Assembly: GCF_000718095.1 (NCBI RefSeq)
Contig: NZ_JOEI01000005.1
Location: forward strand, 372,001 to 436,000
From: Streptomyces scopuliridis RB72
GTDB lineage: Bacteria > Actinomycetota > Actinomycetes > Streptomycetales > Streptomycetaceae
Length of the DNA stretch: 64,000 bases
Direction: 5' to 3'
Made by a program: the position numbers and the translations under genes
The notes under the pieces: generated by a model
The model's input: only the letters and a program-made list of their open reading frames with translations
What the model was told of the DNA's origin: nothing
The model's database searches: none
In this document: positions 17,566-27,211 of the stretch, piece by piece
Position numbering within the stretch: position 1 is the stretch's first letter
Layout: each line of letters begins with the position of its first letter

Positions 17566-19083
17566 TCAGCTCTTCTTGATGCCGTAGGCGTGGAACTGCG
17601 AGTTGAGACCGTTGAGCGGGTAGCCCGACAGCTTGGTGTTGGCCACCACGATCTGCGGGTAGAGGTAGAGCCAGTCGCTCGCCGCGTCCTCGGCGATCTG
17701 CCGGTTGACCTTCTTCAGCAGGGCCGTCTGCTGGTCGGTGGTGTCCGACTGCTCGGCCTGCTTCACCCACTCGGTGACCTGCTTGTTGTCATAGCCCCAG
17801 TAGAAGTCCGGGTCGCCGTACCAGACGATGTCGCGGTCGTTGACATGCTCCTGGAGCGTCGCGCTGAAGTCGTGGTTCTTGTAGACCTTGGTGTACCACT
17901 CGTCCGGCGTGATGACGTTGATGTCGACCTTGATACCGACCTTGCCCAGCTCCGACTTGATGAAGGTGGCGGCCGTCGGGTGCGGGTCGTAGTTGGGGGT
18001 GTCGAGCGTGAAGCTGAAGCCCTTGGGGTAGCCGGCCTCGGCGAGCTGCTTCTTGGCGAGCGTCACGTCGTACGGATTGACCTTGGTGAGGTCCTCGTAC
18101 CAGGGGTCGGTGGGCGGGACCATCGAGCCGATCAGCGTGCCGTGGTCGCCCCAGACCGACTGGAGCAGCTTCTTGTTGTCGATCGCGGAGCTGACGGCCT
18201 TGCGCACCTTGACGTTGTCAAACGGCTTGACCCGGTCGTTGAAGGCCAGCAGCAGCTTGGTGGTCGAGTTCCCGTCGTTGACCTTGTAGTTCGGGTTGTT
18301 CTTGAACTGGTCGAGGGCGTCCGGGCTCTGCTCGCTGGTCACGACGTCCACGGCGTTGGTGAGCAGCGCGTTGTTGAGGGCGGTCGCGTCCTTGTAGTAG
18401 TGGAAGACGACCTTGGCGTTGGTCGCGGCCGTACCCCAGTACCCCGGGAAGCGCGCCAGGCTGAGCGCCGAGCCCCTGGTCCACTTGTCCAGTGTGTAGG
18501 GGCCGGTGCCGTCCTCCGACGTCTTGAGGTCCTTGGCCTCGGAGTTGACCACCCACACATAGCTGAGGTTGTAGACGAACGAGATCGACTTGGACGACAG
18601 GGTCACCTTGACGGTGGCCGGGTCCGGGGTGGTGATCGACTTGACCATGTCGAAGCTGCTCTTGCGCGCCGACTGGGAGTTCTCGGCGCGGACCTTCTCG
18701 ATGCTGTACTTCACATCGGCGGAGGTGAGCGCCTTGCCCGAGTGGAACTTCACGCCGTCGCGCAGGGTGAAGGTGTACGTGAGGCCGTCCGGGCTGACGG
18801 TGTAGTCCTTGGCGAGCTGCTTCTCGGCCTTGCCGCTGTCGGTGAGCTTGAACAGCCCCTCGTAGACATTGCCGTTGAGCGCCTCGGTCACGCCCTGGCC
18901 GCCGCCTCCGGTGTTGTCCAGATTCTGCGGTTCGTAGAGCGAGCCGATCCCGACGGTCGCGTTCTTGTCGTACGAGCCCGAGGGCGAATCGCTCGTCTTG
19001 TCGGCCCCGGCGCCGCAGGCGGTGAGGGCGAGGGACAGGGTGACCGCCAGGGTGCCGCCGAGCAGCGGTACGGACTTTCTCAT
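17566..19083 (-). CDS. Solute-binding lipoprotein of the peptide-type ABC importer
   Basis: This is a 505-residue SBP_bac_5 (DppA/OppA) family protein. The signal peptide MRKSVPLLGGTLAVTLSLAL ends in an LTAC lipobox with Cys at about residue 24. The mature domain carries ATVGIGSLYEPQNLDN, a KDYTVSPDGLTYTFTLRDGVKFHSGKALT-type region near residue 95 and the late QIAEDAASDWLYLYPQ segment. The ATG at 19083 has AGGAG 8 nt upstream; the in-frame GTG at 19086 is closer. The ligand is not deducible. Confidence 0.93.
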   Translation of the reverse strand: MRKSVPLLGGTLAVTLSLALTACGAGADKTSDSPSGSYDKNATVGIGSLYEPQNLDNTGGGGQGVTEALNGNVYEGLFKLTDSGKAEKQLAKDYTVSPDGLTYTFTLRDGVKFHSGKALTSADVKYSIEKVRAENSQSARKSSFDMVKSITTPDPATVKVTLSSKSISFVYNLSYVWVVNSEAKDLKTSEDGTGPYTLDKWTRGSALSLARFPGYWGTAATNAKVVFHYYKDATALNNALLTNAVDVVTSEQSPDALDQFKNNPNYKVNDGNSTTKLLLAFNDRVKPFDNVKVRKAVSSAIDNKKLLQSVWGDHGTLIGSMVPPTDPWYEDLTKVNPYDVTLAKKQLAEAGYPKGFSFTLDTPNYDPHPTAATFIKSELGKVGIKVDINVITPDEWYTKVYKNHDFSATLQEHVNDRDIVWYGDPDFYWGYDNKQVTEWVKQAEQSDTTDQQTALLKKVNRQIAEDAASDWLYLYPQIVVANTKLSGYPLNGLNSQFHAYGIKKS

Positions 19084-19161
19084 CACTTCTACTCCTGATC
19101 GACTGCCGGACGGGGCCCCTGGGAGGGGTGGTGGGATCCGGCTGTGGTGCCTTGGGTGTGC

Positions 19162-19902
19162 TCAGTTGACCGTGTAGCCGTCGCGGAAGACCGGAAGCTT
19201 CTCGCCCGCCTCGACGGGCAGGTGCAGCCGGTTCTGCCGCGGCGGCAGTGGACAGTTGTACTGAGCGGAGAATCCGCACGGCGGCACGAAAGCGCGGTTG
19301 AAGTCCAGCACGACCGTTTCGCTGTCGGCCTCGCGCGGGACGAACAGGAAACGGCCGGCGCCGTAGGTGTCGCCGCCGTTGGTCGGGTCACCGAAGACCA
19401 GGAGAAGCGTTCCGTCGTCGTCGAAGGCCGACAGCGTGTAGTCCACACCGTCCAGTGTGACGTGAATATCACCGGGGACAACCAGTTCGCGGCTGCCTCC
19501 GCTGTCGCGAATGTGCTCGAACGGCACCCGGCGGTCGGTGGATACCGGGGTGAAGGTGGCCTCGACCACCCAGTCCGGATGGAACGGATATGCGGCGATA
19601 TGCGAGAAATGCCGGATGGCCGGAGCGTTCGCGTCCCAGAAGCGCAGCGCCTCTTCCGGCTCGCCGGTATGGAGGTTGGTGCGCCGCACGGTGGTGAGGG
19701 TCACACCGTCCGGGACCGCGGTCCTGGCCCGCTCCTCGGCGGCGTCCACCCCGGGGTCCAGCCACCGGGTCTCTATCAGCGCCAAGTTGCCGACGGGGCC
19801 GGTCACGGCGGCCTGCCGCGCGGCGTGCCAGGCGTCCAGCGCCGCCTCGGCCTCTTGCGCGGCAGCCGCGGTCGGCTCGGTAGAACGGGTATGCACGGAC
19901 AT
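19162..19902 (-). CDS. DUF1684 domain protein
   Basis: This is a 246-residue cytoplasmic protein of unknown function. The C-terminal half carries the family hallmark GGDTYGAGRFLFVP, then VLDFNRAFVPPCGFSAQYNC and PLPPRQNRLHLPVEAGEK. It is located just upstream of the peptide-type ABC operon on the same strand with a 78-nt gap, so co-transcription and a link to the imported compound are possible but unproven. The ATG at 19902 is preferred over an upstream codon that would add a low-complexity basic stretch. Confidence 0.85.
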   Translation of the reverse strand: MSVHTRSTEPTAAAAQEAEAALDAWHAARQAAVTGPVGNLALIETRWLDPGVDAAEERARTAVPDGVTLTTVRRTNLHTGEPEEALRFWDANAPAIRHFSHIAAYPFHPDWVVEATFTPVSTDRRVPFEHIRDSGGSRELVVPGDIHVTLDGVDYTLSAFDDDGTLLLVFGDPTNGGDTYGAGRFLFVPREADSETVVLDFNRAFVPPCGFSAQYNCPLPPRQNRLHLPVEAGEKLPVFRDGYTVN

Positions 19903-20119
19903 GCGGGACTCGCTCCGGTCTGAGGGAATGGTTCGATCCCGCGCGGCATCGCTGTGGGGTCTGGAACGACTGGATCGTACATACATAGGGTTATTTCCAG
20001 CCATGATTGACCATCCTGCGAGACAGGTTGTCTCTCGCCCGGGACGCGGGTGGTAACAGCGGGGCCGGCCGAGATGTTCCGGAGCGATGAGTTTCGGTGG
20101 CGGGGCCGGTCTACGTCAT

Positions 20120-20758
20120 ATGGACACAGAGACAGAGATGGAAGCCTTCGACCTGGGCCCCGCGTGCGGCGAGGTGGCGCGATTGCTGGGCGGTATCAAG
20201 GATGATCAGCTCGCCGGCCCGACGCCCTGTCCCGAGTACGCGGTACGGGAGGTGCTGGCGCATCTCGTCGGGCTGACGGTGGCGTTCCGTGACGCCGCGG
20301 CGAAGAAGTCCGGGCCGACGACGAACACTCCGCCGGACGCGGCCCTTCCCGTGCTGCCGGAGGACTGGCGTGAGGTGCTGCCCCGGCAACTGGACGAACT
20401 GGCCGAGTCCTGGCGTTCGCCCGCCGCCTGGGAGGGCGGTACCCGGGTCGGCGGTGTCGATCTGCCGGGCGCGGTGGCCGGGCTGGTGGCTCTCAATGAA
20501 GTACAGATCCACGGCTGGGACCTGGCGCGGAGCACGGGTCAGCCGTACGCCCCCGCCGAGGCGTCGCTCCGGGCGTCGTTCGCGGTGCTGACCCCACCCC
20601 CGGCGGCCGGGTCCGGCGACTCGGGAGGTTCCGGCGACTCGGGCCCGGCTCCGGACAGCGTGTTCGGGCCGCCGGTCGAAGTCCCCGAGGACGCCCCGCT
20701 GCTGGACCGGGTGATCGGCCTGAGCGGTCGCCGCCCCGACTGGCGGCCCGGGGAGTGA
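20120..20758 (+). CDS. TIGR03086/DinB-like metal-binding protein
   Basis: This is a 212-residue protein of the mycothiol-dependent maleylpyruvate isomerase/DinB superfamily. Metal-ligand candidates are the His in PCPEYAVREVLAHLVG (near residue 45) and HGWDLARSTGQP (near 135). A glycine/serine/aspartate linker (SGDSGGSGDSG) sits near residue 170. The start is uncertain; ATG at 20120 removes a poorly conserved N-terminus. Function is unknown beyond a likely thiol-transfer or detoxification fold. Confidence 0.75.
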   Translation: MDTETEMEAFDLGPACGEVARLLGGIKDDQLAGPTPCPEYAVREVLAHLVGLTVAFRDAAAKKSGPTTNTPPDAALPVLPEDWREVLPRQLDELAESWRSPAAWEGGTRVGGVDLPGAVAGLVALNEVQIHGWDLARSTGQPYAPAEASLRASFAVLTPPPAAGSGDSGGSGDSGPAPDSVFGPPVEVPEDAPLLDRVIGLSGRRPDWRPGE

Positions 20759-20862
20759 GCCAGGGCCGGCCGCCCGAGGGTCCGGGGGGCTCTGCGGTCG
20801 GCCGGCCCGGAACCGACGCCCGGGTCATCGGCGGGCCCGCCCTAGGACAGGCCCGAATACGG

Positions 20863-23016
20863 TCAGTCGGTGGCCGGGGCGTCGGTGCGCCGGGAGGCGG
20901 TGGCCGTGCGCAGAAGCGCGCGGGCCGTCTCCTGGAAGCGCGCGTCCGAGGAGACGACATCCGATTCCAGGCCCGTGCTCCATATTCGCTGGTCCCGTTC
21001 CGCCAGGCTGGTCAGGCGGTGCAGTTCGGGCTCGGTCAGTGATTCGGGGCCGAGCGCCGCGAGCGCTTCCAGGGCTCCCATCGGGTCCGCGTTGCGTTCG
21101 GCGCAGCGCAGGAGCGTGTCCGCGAGACGCGCGCGGTGCTGAGTGACGGCTCCGGTGGCGAGCAGCGCCAGGGCCATCGCGGGAGCGCGTTCGGGGTCGG
21201 CCAGTCCGCGTTCCAGGGCCGGACGGAGCGCCACGGCGGCCGGGCCGAGCCGGGCGGCGGCGCGGGCGGCGTTCACGGCTGTCCAGCGCATCCACTCGGT
21301 GTCCGTCGCCTCCAGGACGGCGGCGATCACCGGCAGCGCTTCCCCGTGATCGCCGGTCAGCCTCCACAGGGCGAGGGCGATGTCCAGGTCGGCGTCCAGC
21401 CGTGGGGTGGTCACGCGATCGTCGTCCGTGCCGAGCGCCGCCCGCAGACGCGGAACCAGCGCGGCGGCGTCCTTGCCGAGATCGGCGGTGGCGCGGGCGG
21501 CCTGCCGTATGCGGTGGGTGTCGTCGGCCGCGAGCTCCGCGGCGAGAGCGGTCAGCAGCGGTTCGAGGTCGCCGGTGAGGGAGTGGAGCGCCCGCGCGGC
21601 GGTGAACCGGCCCTGCTCGGGTCCCGAGACGGCGGCCTCCTCCAGCGGTACGACGGCCCGCCCCGGATCGACGGCGGCCAGCGCGGCGGGCACGAACGTG
21701 GGGAACCTGCCGAGCAGTGCGGCCAGTTCGGGAAAGGCGGGCGCGGCCCGCTCGCCCCAGGAGGCGAGCAGCCGGGTGAGATGGATCGGCTCGTTCCCGT
21801 CGAGCTCCGGCACGGTCAGCCTGGCCCTGGCGGCGGCGAGCAGCTCCGGGTGGTACGGGAACGGCCCGTCGAGCCGGCCGTAGGGGAACCCGCAGGCGGC
21901 GCCGAGGGCCGCCGGACGGTCGGGCAGATCACGCGCGAGCAGCGGGGCCGCCCGTTCCGGGTCCACGACGACCAGGGCCTTGAGCGCGCGGTCTGCGAGA
22001 TCGCCGCCCTCGGTGGCGAGCGCCGTCAGCGCGGGAGCGGCAGGGGCCGCGTACGGTCCGAGCTTGTCCAGGGCAGTGAGCGCGGGCCGCGTCGACGCCG
22101 GGTCGTCCAGCAGCGCGATCAGCGGGTTCGCGAGCCGGGCGGGGGCGCTCCGTGAGGACACGCACGCCTGTTCCGTTGCCCACAGGGCCTCCGCGCGAAC
22201 CTCGTCGTCGGGGACGCGCAGCGCGAAGTCGAGCAGCGCGAACGCCGCCTCACGATCGGCGGAGGTATCGCGGTCCAGCAGCGCTTCGACGATGCAGTGC
22301 AGCGGTTCCGTCCGCTCCAGATCGAAGCGGTCGGCGACCAGCGGGTCGGCCGGCAGCAGGGACAGCACCGCCTGATGGTGCGTCCCGGTCCAGGGCAGCC
22401 CCAGGTCCAGGGAGCCGAGGACCGCGGCGATCCGCACCTCCCCGGGCTCCCCCGCCCCCAGCGCGGCCGCGACCATGCCCACCGCCGCGCCCGCCGGGTC
22501 GAGCAGTACCGCCCCGGCCACCAACTCGGCCCGTACGAGCCGCTCTTCCTCCCGCTCCCAGCGGCGCAGCAGCACCGGAAGAACCGGCTCCACGGCCCCC
22601 GTACGCGCCGCCGCCCAGACCGCAGCCTGTCGTACGGCCGCGTCCTCGGCGTCGACCAGCGGCAGGATCAGGGGCAGTTGGCCGATCACGGCGGCCTGGC
22701 ACTCGCCGGGCGGCGTGCCGTCATGGACGGCCTCGCTCTCGGCTATCCCCCCGAGGAGGACCAGCAGCTCGTCGGCACGTACCCCGGCGGCGGCCAGCCC
22801 GGCGAGATACGGCACGGCCCGCGCGGACGCCTCGTACACCGATCCCTGGTGGAGGATGCAGCTGTACAGCTCGCCCAGGGCCTCCCCCGCCTCCTCCTCG
22901 TCCGCACTCGCCAGCGCCCGCAGTTGTCCGGGCAGGTCTTCGGCGCTGCCGTAGGCATGCTCAAGTTCCGCCCACGGCTGGGCATCGAGATCGGCGAATA
23001 CCTGTACGAGATCCAT
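20863..23016 (-). CDS. Large HEAT-repeat protein
   Basis: The product has 717 residues built almost wholly of alpha-helical HEAT/PBS-lyase-like repeats about 35-45 residues long (for example AALGADDDRVTTPRLDADLDIALALWRLTG-type units and IRQAARATADLGKDAAALVPRL). No signal peptide or catalytic motif is seen. Such scaffolds usually bind proteins. Related Streptomyces proteins are annotated only as HEAT-repeat proteins. The ATG at 23016 begins the conserved MDLVQVFADLDAQPW; its ribosome site is weak. It stands alone between divergent or convergent neighbours. Confidence 0.8.
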   Translation of the reverse strand: MDLVQVFADLDAQPWAELEHAYGSAEDLPGQLRALASADEEEAGEALGELYSCILHQGSVYEASARAVPYLAGLAAAGVRADELLVLLGGIAESEAVHDGTPPGECQAAVIGQLPLILPLVDAEDAAVRQAAVWAAARTGAVEPVLPVLLRRWEREEERLVRAELVAGAVLLDPAGAAVGMVAAALGAGEPGEVRIAAVLGSLDLGLPWTGTHHQAVLSLLPADPLVADRFDLERTEPLHCIVEALLDRDTSADREAAFALLDFALRVPDDEVRAEALWATEQACVSSRSAPARLANPLIALLDDPASTRPALTALDKLGPYAAPAAPALTALATEGGDLADRALKALVVVDPERAAPLLARDLPDRPAALGAACGFPYGRLDGPFPYHPELLAAARARLTVPELDGNEPIHLTRLLASWGERAAPAFPELAALLGRFPTFVPAALAAVDPGRAVVPLEEAAVSGPEQGRFTAARALHSLTGDLEPLLTALAAELAADDTHRIRQAARATADLGKDAAALVPRLRAALGTDDDRVTTPRLDADLDIALALWRLTGDHGEALPVIAAVLEATDTEWMRWTAVNAARAAARLGPAAVALRPALERGLADPERAPAMALALLATGAVTQHRARLADTLLRCAERNADPMGALEALAALGPESLTEPELHRLTSLAERDQRIWSTGLESDVVSSDARFQETARALLRTATASRRTDAPATD

Positions 23017-23145
23017 GGCCGGAATGCTGCCACGGGGGTCTGACAACGGCGTCCCGGCCGAAGGAAAGCGGCCGTATCGCCACAAGTGACCGGCCCACAC
23101 TCCTTCTTCACAGACGGACGGGTATACGACACCTCCCTCCTTTGG

Positions 23146-23160
23146 TAGGAAAGCTTCCTA
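23146..23160. promoter_or_regulatory. CsnR-type operator upstream of chitosanase
   Basis: TAGGAA-AGC-TTCCTA is a palindrome with 6-bp arms, 40 nt upstream of the chitosanase start. A conserved palindrome of this kind in actinobacterial chitosanase promoters is known to bind the ROK-family repressor CsnR. No csnR gene lies in the window. Confidence 0.65.
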
Positions 23161-23199
23161 ACAGATACCGCAGCACGAACTCCCCACCCTGGAGGTCAG

Positions 23200-24039
23200 G
23201 TGCCCACCCCCCGCATTCGCACCGTTCTGCTCGCGCTGACGCTGGTCGCGGTCCCCACCGCGTCCGTGGCCCACGCGGCAGCGGAGCCCCCCGCCGCCTC
23301 ATCCGCCGCAGGCACCACCGTGGCGGCGGCAACCGGACTCGACGACCCGGCGAAGAAGGACATCGCCATGCAGATCGTCTCCAGCGCGGAGAACTCCTCG
23401 CTGGACTGGAAGGCGCAGTACGGCTACATCGAGGACATCGGCGACGGCCGCGGCTACACCGCGGGCATCATCGGATTCTGTTCCGGCACCGGCGACATGC
23501 TGGATCTCGTCGAGCTGTACACCCAGCGCAAGCCCGGCAACCCGCTCGCCACGTATCTGCCCGCCCTGCGGGCGGTCGACGGCACGGACTCGCACGAGGG
23601 CCTCGACCCGGGGTTCACCGCCGCCTGGAAGCAGGCCGCCAAGGACTCCGCGTTCAAGACCGCGCAGAACGACGAACGCGACCGGGTCTACTTCAACCCG
23701 GCCGTGAACCGCGGTAAGCAGGACGGCCTGGGCACGCTCGGGCAGTTCGCGTACTACGACGCCATCGTGATGCACGGCGACGGCGGCGACAGCACCAGCT
23801 TCAGCAACATCCGCAAGCGCGCGCTGGCGGAGGCGAAGAGCCCGGCCCAGGGCGGCAATCAGACGACGTATCTGCATGCCTTCCTCGACGCCCGCGTCTG
23901 GGCGATGAAGCAGGAGGAGGCGCACGAGGACACCAGCCGGGTGGACACCGCGCAGCGGGTGTTCCTCAACAAGGGCAATCTGAACCTGGATCCGCCGCTC
24001 GACTGGAAGGTGTACGGCGACAGCTTCCACATCGGCTGA
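23200..24039 (+). CDS. Secreted GH46 chitosanase
   Basis: This endo-chitosanase has 279 residues including a signal peptide (basic start, hydrophobic LLALTLVAVPTASVAHA, cleavage near residue 27). The catalytic pair of GH46 is visible: Glu in MQIVSSAENSSLDWKAQYG (near residue 66) and Asp in YIEDIGDGRGYTAGIIGF (near 84). The rest follows the Streptomyces chitosanase pattern to the GDSFHIG end. The GTG start has a GGAGG site 9 nt upstream. A CsnR-like operator lies in its promoter. It hydrolyses chitosan outside the cell. Confidence 0.97.
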   Translation: MPTPRIRTVLLALTLVAVPTASVAHAAAEPPAASSAAGTTVAAATGLDDPAKKDIAMQIVSSAENSSLDWKAQYGYIEDIGDGRGYTAGIIGFCSGTGDMLDLVELYTQRKPGNPLATYLPALRAVDGTDSHEGLDPGFTAAWKQAAKDSAFKTAQNDERDRVYFNPAVNRGKQDGLGTLGQFAYYDAIVMHGDGGDSTSFSNIRKRALAEAKSPAQGGNQTTYLHAFLDARVWAMKQEEAHEDTSRVDTAQRVFLNKGNLNLDPPLDWKVYGDSFHIG

Positions 24040-24060
24040 CAGCCGGGACCCTGTCAGACG

Positions 24061-24101
24061 CGGCGGGTACGGAACCGGGTCCACCGGCTCCGTACCCGCC
24101 G
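24061..24101. terminator. Convergent hairpin terminator, chitosanase / purine permease
   Basis: CGGCGGGTACGGA (24061-24073) pairs perfectly with TCCGTACCCGCCG (24089-24101). It lies between two convergent stop codons and can serve both strands. Confidence 0.65.
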
Positions 24102-24122
24102 TCCCCGTTCACATCGCCGTGT

Positions 24123-25565
24123 CTACGTCACACTCTGAGCCATCGGCACCGGTTCCGGTGCCGCCTCCGCCGGCTCCTCCTCCGAACTCCTCCTCGCCCC
24201 CAGGTGGTTGAAGACCAGGTTGAGGACGATGGCCACCACACACCCCGTACTGATCCCCGAGTCGAGCACCACCAGCAAGTCCTTGGGGAAGGCGTGGTAG
24301 AAGTCCGGCGCGGCGATCGGGATCAGCCCGATGCCCACGGCCGCCGCGACGATCAGCGCGTTCTCGCCCTTCTCCAGCGCGGCCGTCGCCAGGGTCTGGA
24401 TCCCGCTCGCGGCGACGGAGCCGAACAGCACGATCCCCGCGCCGCCGAGCACGGGCAGCGGTACGAGCGCGATCACGGACGCCAGCACCGGACAGAGCCC
24501 GAGCAGCACCAGGATCCCGCCGCCCGCCGCGACGACGAAGCGGCTGCGGACCCTGGTCATCGCGACGAGCCCTATGTTCTGCGCGAAGGCGCTGCACATG
24601 AAACCGTTGAACAGCGGGCTGATGGCGCTGCCGAGGGTGTCGGCGCGCAGCCCGCCCTCGATGGTCCGCTCGTCCGCGGGCCGCCCCACGATCCTGCCCA
24701 GCGCGAGCATGTCGGCGGTGGACTCCGTCATGCAGACGAGCATCACGATGCACATGGAGATGATGGCCGCGATCTCGAACTGCGGGGCACCGAAGTGGAA
24801 CGGGGCCGGGAAGCCGACGAGATCGGCGTCCTTGATCGCGTCGAAGCCGGTCATGCCCATCGGGATGGCGATGACCGTACCGATGACCAGACCGATGAGG
24901 ATCGCGATCTGCTGGAGGAAGCCGCGCAGCAGCTTCCGCAGCACCAGCACGATGACCAGCGTGAGGGCGGCCAGCCCGATGTTGCGCGTCGAACCGTAGT
25001 CGCCGGCCGTGGGGTTGCCGCCCTGGGACCAGTTGAAGGCAACCGGCAGCAGCGAGACACCTATCAGGGTGATGACGGTACCGGTGACGACGGGCGGGAA
25101 GAAGCGGACGAGCTTCGAGAAGTACGGGGTGAGCAGAAAGCCCAGCACACTGGCGACGATGATCGCGCCGAAGATCACGGCGAGTCCGTCGGCACCCCGG
25201 TCCTTGCCGATGGCGATCATCGGGGTCACACCGGCGAAGGAGACGCCGTTGACGAACGGGAGCCGGGCGCCGATCTTCCAGAAGCCGAGGGTCTGGAGCA
25301 GGGTGGCGATCCCGGCGGTGAACAGGCTCGCGCCCATCAGGAAGGCGGTCTCTTTGGCATCGAGGCCCACCGCGGGCCCCACGATCATGGGCGGGGCCAC
25401 CACACCCGCGTACATCGCGGCCACATGCTGAAGGCCGCTGGTGAACATCCTGCCGGGCGGGAGCCCTTCATCGACCGGGTGCTTCCGGTGGGGATCGACG
25501 TCAACTTCCCCGGTCGATATGGACTTTGGCGGGGATTCCGGCTCTGTTGCGGGTTCGGTCGGCAC
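24123..25565 (-). CDS. NCS2-family urate/xanthine permease
   Basis: This 480-residue nucleobase:cation symporter has about 12-14 membrane helices. The NCS2 signature is QNIGLVAMTRVRSRFVVAAGG near residue 315, and the N-terminal MFTSGLQHVAAMYAGVVAPP matches xanthine/urate permeases. Position after 8-oxoguanine deaminase, uricase and the rest of the urate operon indicates urate or xanthine uptake. Start is GTG with GGAGGAAC upstream. A 234-nt gap before it holds only a weak internal hairpin, and it may be transcribed with the upstream genes. Confidence 0.92.
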   Translation of the reverse strand: MPTEPATEPESPPKSISTGEVDVDPHRKHPVDEGLPPGRMFTSGLQHVAAMYAGVVAPPMIVGPAVGLDAKETAFLMGASLFTAGIATLLQTLGFWKIGARLPFVNGVSFAGVTPMIAIGKDRGADGLAVIFGAIIVASVLGFLLTPYFSKLVRFFPPVVTGTVITLIGVSLLPVAFNWSQGGNPTAGDYGSTRNIGLAALTLVIVLVLRKLLRGFLQQIAILIGLVIGTVIAIPMGMTGFDAIKDADLVGFPAPFHFGAPQFEIAAIISMCIVMLVCMTESTADMLALGRIVGRPADERTIEGGLRADTLGSAISPLFNGFMCSAFAQNIGLVAMTRVRSRFVVAAGGGILVLLGLCPVLASVIALVPLPVLGGAGIVLFGSVAASGIQTLATAALEKGENALIVAAAVGIGLIPIAAPDFYHAFPKDLLVVLDSGISTGCVVAIVLNLVFNHLGARRSSEEEPAEAAPEPVPMAQSVT

Positions 25566-25799
25566 GGCGGTTCCTCCGGTCGGTTACGCGCCGGCGGCGG
25601 CGCGGGTGTCAGGGAGGTGCTACGAGGTGGCTGCACACCTGTCTGCGCGTGCGGGCACAAGACACATGTCACCGTCCCGGGAGGTGTGGTACCGGCAGCG
25701 TGCGGTACGACACCTCCCGGTCACGGCTGCCATGGACCCCGCTCGGGTCCATGGCCTCCGGCCGTGGGCCGTCCCCCGCGACCGGACGTCCTGGCGGGA

Positions 25800-27176
25800 T
25801 CAGCCCGTCGCGGCGATCCGCGCGAGACGCTGGGCCTCGCTCCGAGTGGAGCGTGCGATGGCGTCCTCGTCCACCGTGGTCAGATGGCTGTCCTCCACCA
25901 CGGTCCTGCCGTTGACGAGGGAGAGGGTGATGGGAGCGGCGGCGCCGAAGACCAGTGCGGTCACCGGGTCCGCGATGGAGGCGTGGGCGAGGGTGTCCAG
26001 CTTCCACAGGACGAGGTCGGCGAGCTTCCCCGGCTCGATCGAGCCGATCTGGCCGGCGCGGCCGAGGACTTGCGCGCCGCCGTACGTACCGAGGCGCAGC
26101 GCCTGCCGGGCGTTGAGCGCGGACTCGCCGCGGGCGCCGAGGCGGTTGATGAGCAGCGCGTTGCGCAGCTCGGTGTGGAGTTCGCCCGACTCGTTGGAGG
26201 CGGTGCCGTCCACACCGAGGCCGACCGGTACGCCGGCCCCGAGCATGTCGGGGACCCGCGCGATCCCGGCGGCGAGCCGGGCGTTGGACGAGGGGCAGTG
26301 GGCGACGCCCGTGCCGGTACGGCCGAAGGCGGCGATATCGGAGTCGTTCATATGGACGCAGTGGGCCATCCACACATCGGAGCCGAGCCAGCCGGTCGAC
26401 TCGAAGTAGTCGGTGGGGCCCATCCCGAACAGCTCCTTGCAGAACTGCTCCTCCTCCACCGTCTCGCTGCCGTGGGTGTGCAGCCTGACGCCCTTGCGGC
26501 GCGCCAACTCAGCTCCCTGCTTGAGCAGTTCGGTGGATACGGAGAAGGGCGAGCACGGCGCCACGGCGATCTGGGTCATCGCGTCGAAGGAGGCGTCGTG
26601 GTGGGCGTCGATGGTCTTCTCGGTGGCGGCGAGCGCGTCGTCGAGGGACTCGACGGCGAAGTCCGGGGGCAGTCCGCCGTCCGACGTACCGCGGTCCATG
26701 GAGCCGCGGGCGAGGGTGAACCGTACGCCCATCTCCGCCGCGGCCCCGATGATCGCGCCGGACAGGTCGCCCGTACCGCGCGGATAGACGTAGTGGTGGT
26801 CCATCGCGGTGGTGACGCCGCCGCGGACCATCATCGCCAGGGAGCCCTGCGCGGCGGTGCGGACCATCGGCTCGTCGAGCCGCGCCCAGGTCGGATAGAG
26901 CGCGACCAGCCAGTCGAACAGGTTGTGGTCGGTGGCGAGTCCGCGGGTGAGCCACTGGTAGAAGTGGTGGTGTGTGTTGACCAGGCCGGGGGTGACGAGA
27001 TGGCCGGTGCCGTCGATACGGCGGACCACGTTCTCCAGGCGGGCCGGGGCCGGGCCCGCGCCGACCGACTCGATCCGGTTGTCCGCGACGACGACATGTC
27101 CCGAGGCGTACTCGGTGTCGTGCGCGTCCACCGTCGCGATGGCGCAGTTCTCGATAACGATACGCGAAGCCGCCAT
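25800..27176 (-). CDS. 8-Oxoguanine deaminase
   Basis: This 458-residue metal-dependent amidohydrolase converts 8-oxoguanine to urate. Zinc ligands are in LVNTHHHFYQWLTRGL (near residue 65), LHTHGSETVEEE (near 240), WMAHCVHMND (near 275) and GLGVDGTASNE (Asp near 327). The HHHFYQ motif is typical of characterised 8-oxoguanine deaminases rather than guanine or hydroxyatrazine deaminases. It is followed by the urate/xanthine permease and preceded by uricase, which consumes its product. An AGAGGAA site precedes the ATG. Confidence 0.88.
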   Translation of the reverse strand: MAASRIVIENCAIATVDAHDTEYASGHVVVADNRIESVGAGPAPARLENVVRRIDGTGHLVTPGLVNTHHHFYQWLTRGLATDHNLFDWLVALYPTWARLDEPMVRTAAQGSLAMMVRGGVTTAMDHHYVYPRGTGDLSGAIIGAAAEMGVRFTLARGSMDRGTSDGGLPPDFAVESLDDALAATEKTIDAHHDASFDAMTQIAVAPCSPFSVSTELLKQGAELARRKGVRLHTHGSETVEEEQFCKELFGMGPTDYFESTGWLGSDVWMAHCVHMNDSDIAAFGRTGTGVAHCPSSNARLAAGIARVPDMLGAGVPVGLGVDGTASNESGELHTELRNALLINRLGARGESALNARQALRLGTYGGAQVLGRAGQIGSIEPGKLADLVLWKLDTLAHASIADPVTALVFGAAAPITLSLVNGRTVVEDSHLTTVDEDAIARSTRSEAQRLARIAATG

Positions 27177-27211
27177 GGCGGTTCCTCTTCCTGAGTTCGG
27201 GCCGGCAACGG

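Noticed and set aside
16609..19098. 829-codon plus-strand open frame across the peptide-type ABC genes
   Set aside because: It is the reverse shadow of well-identified permease and binding-protein genes. Its composition (Asp/Val/Gly/Arg) is that of an antisense frame and no domain is visible.
24204..27194. 996-codon plus-strand frame opposite the purine permease and deaminase genes
   Set aside because: Antisense shadow of two clear genes; no ribosome site and no recognisable domain.
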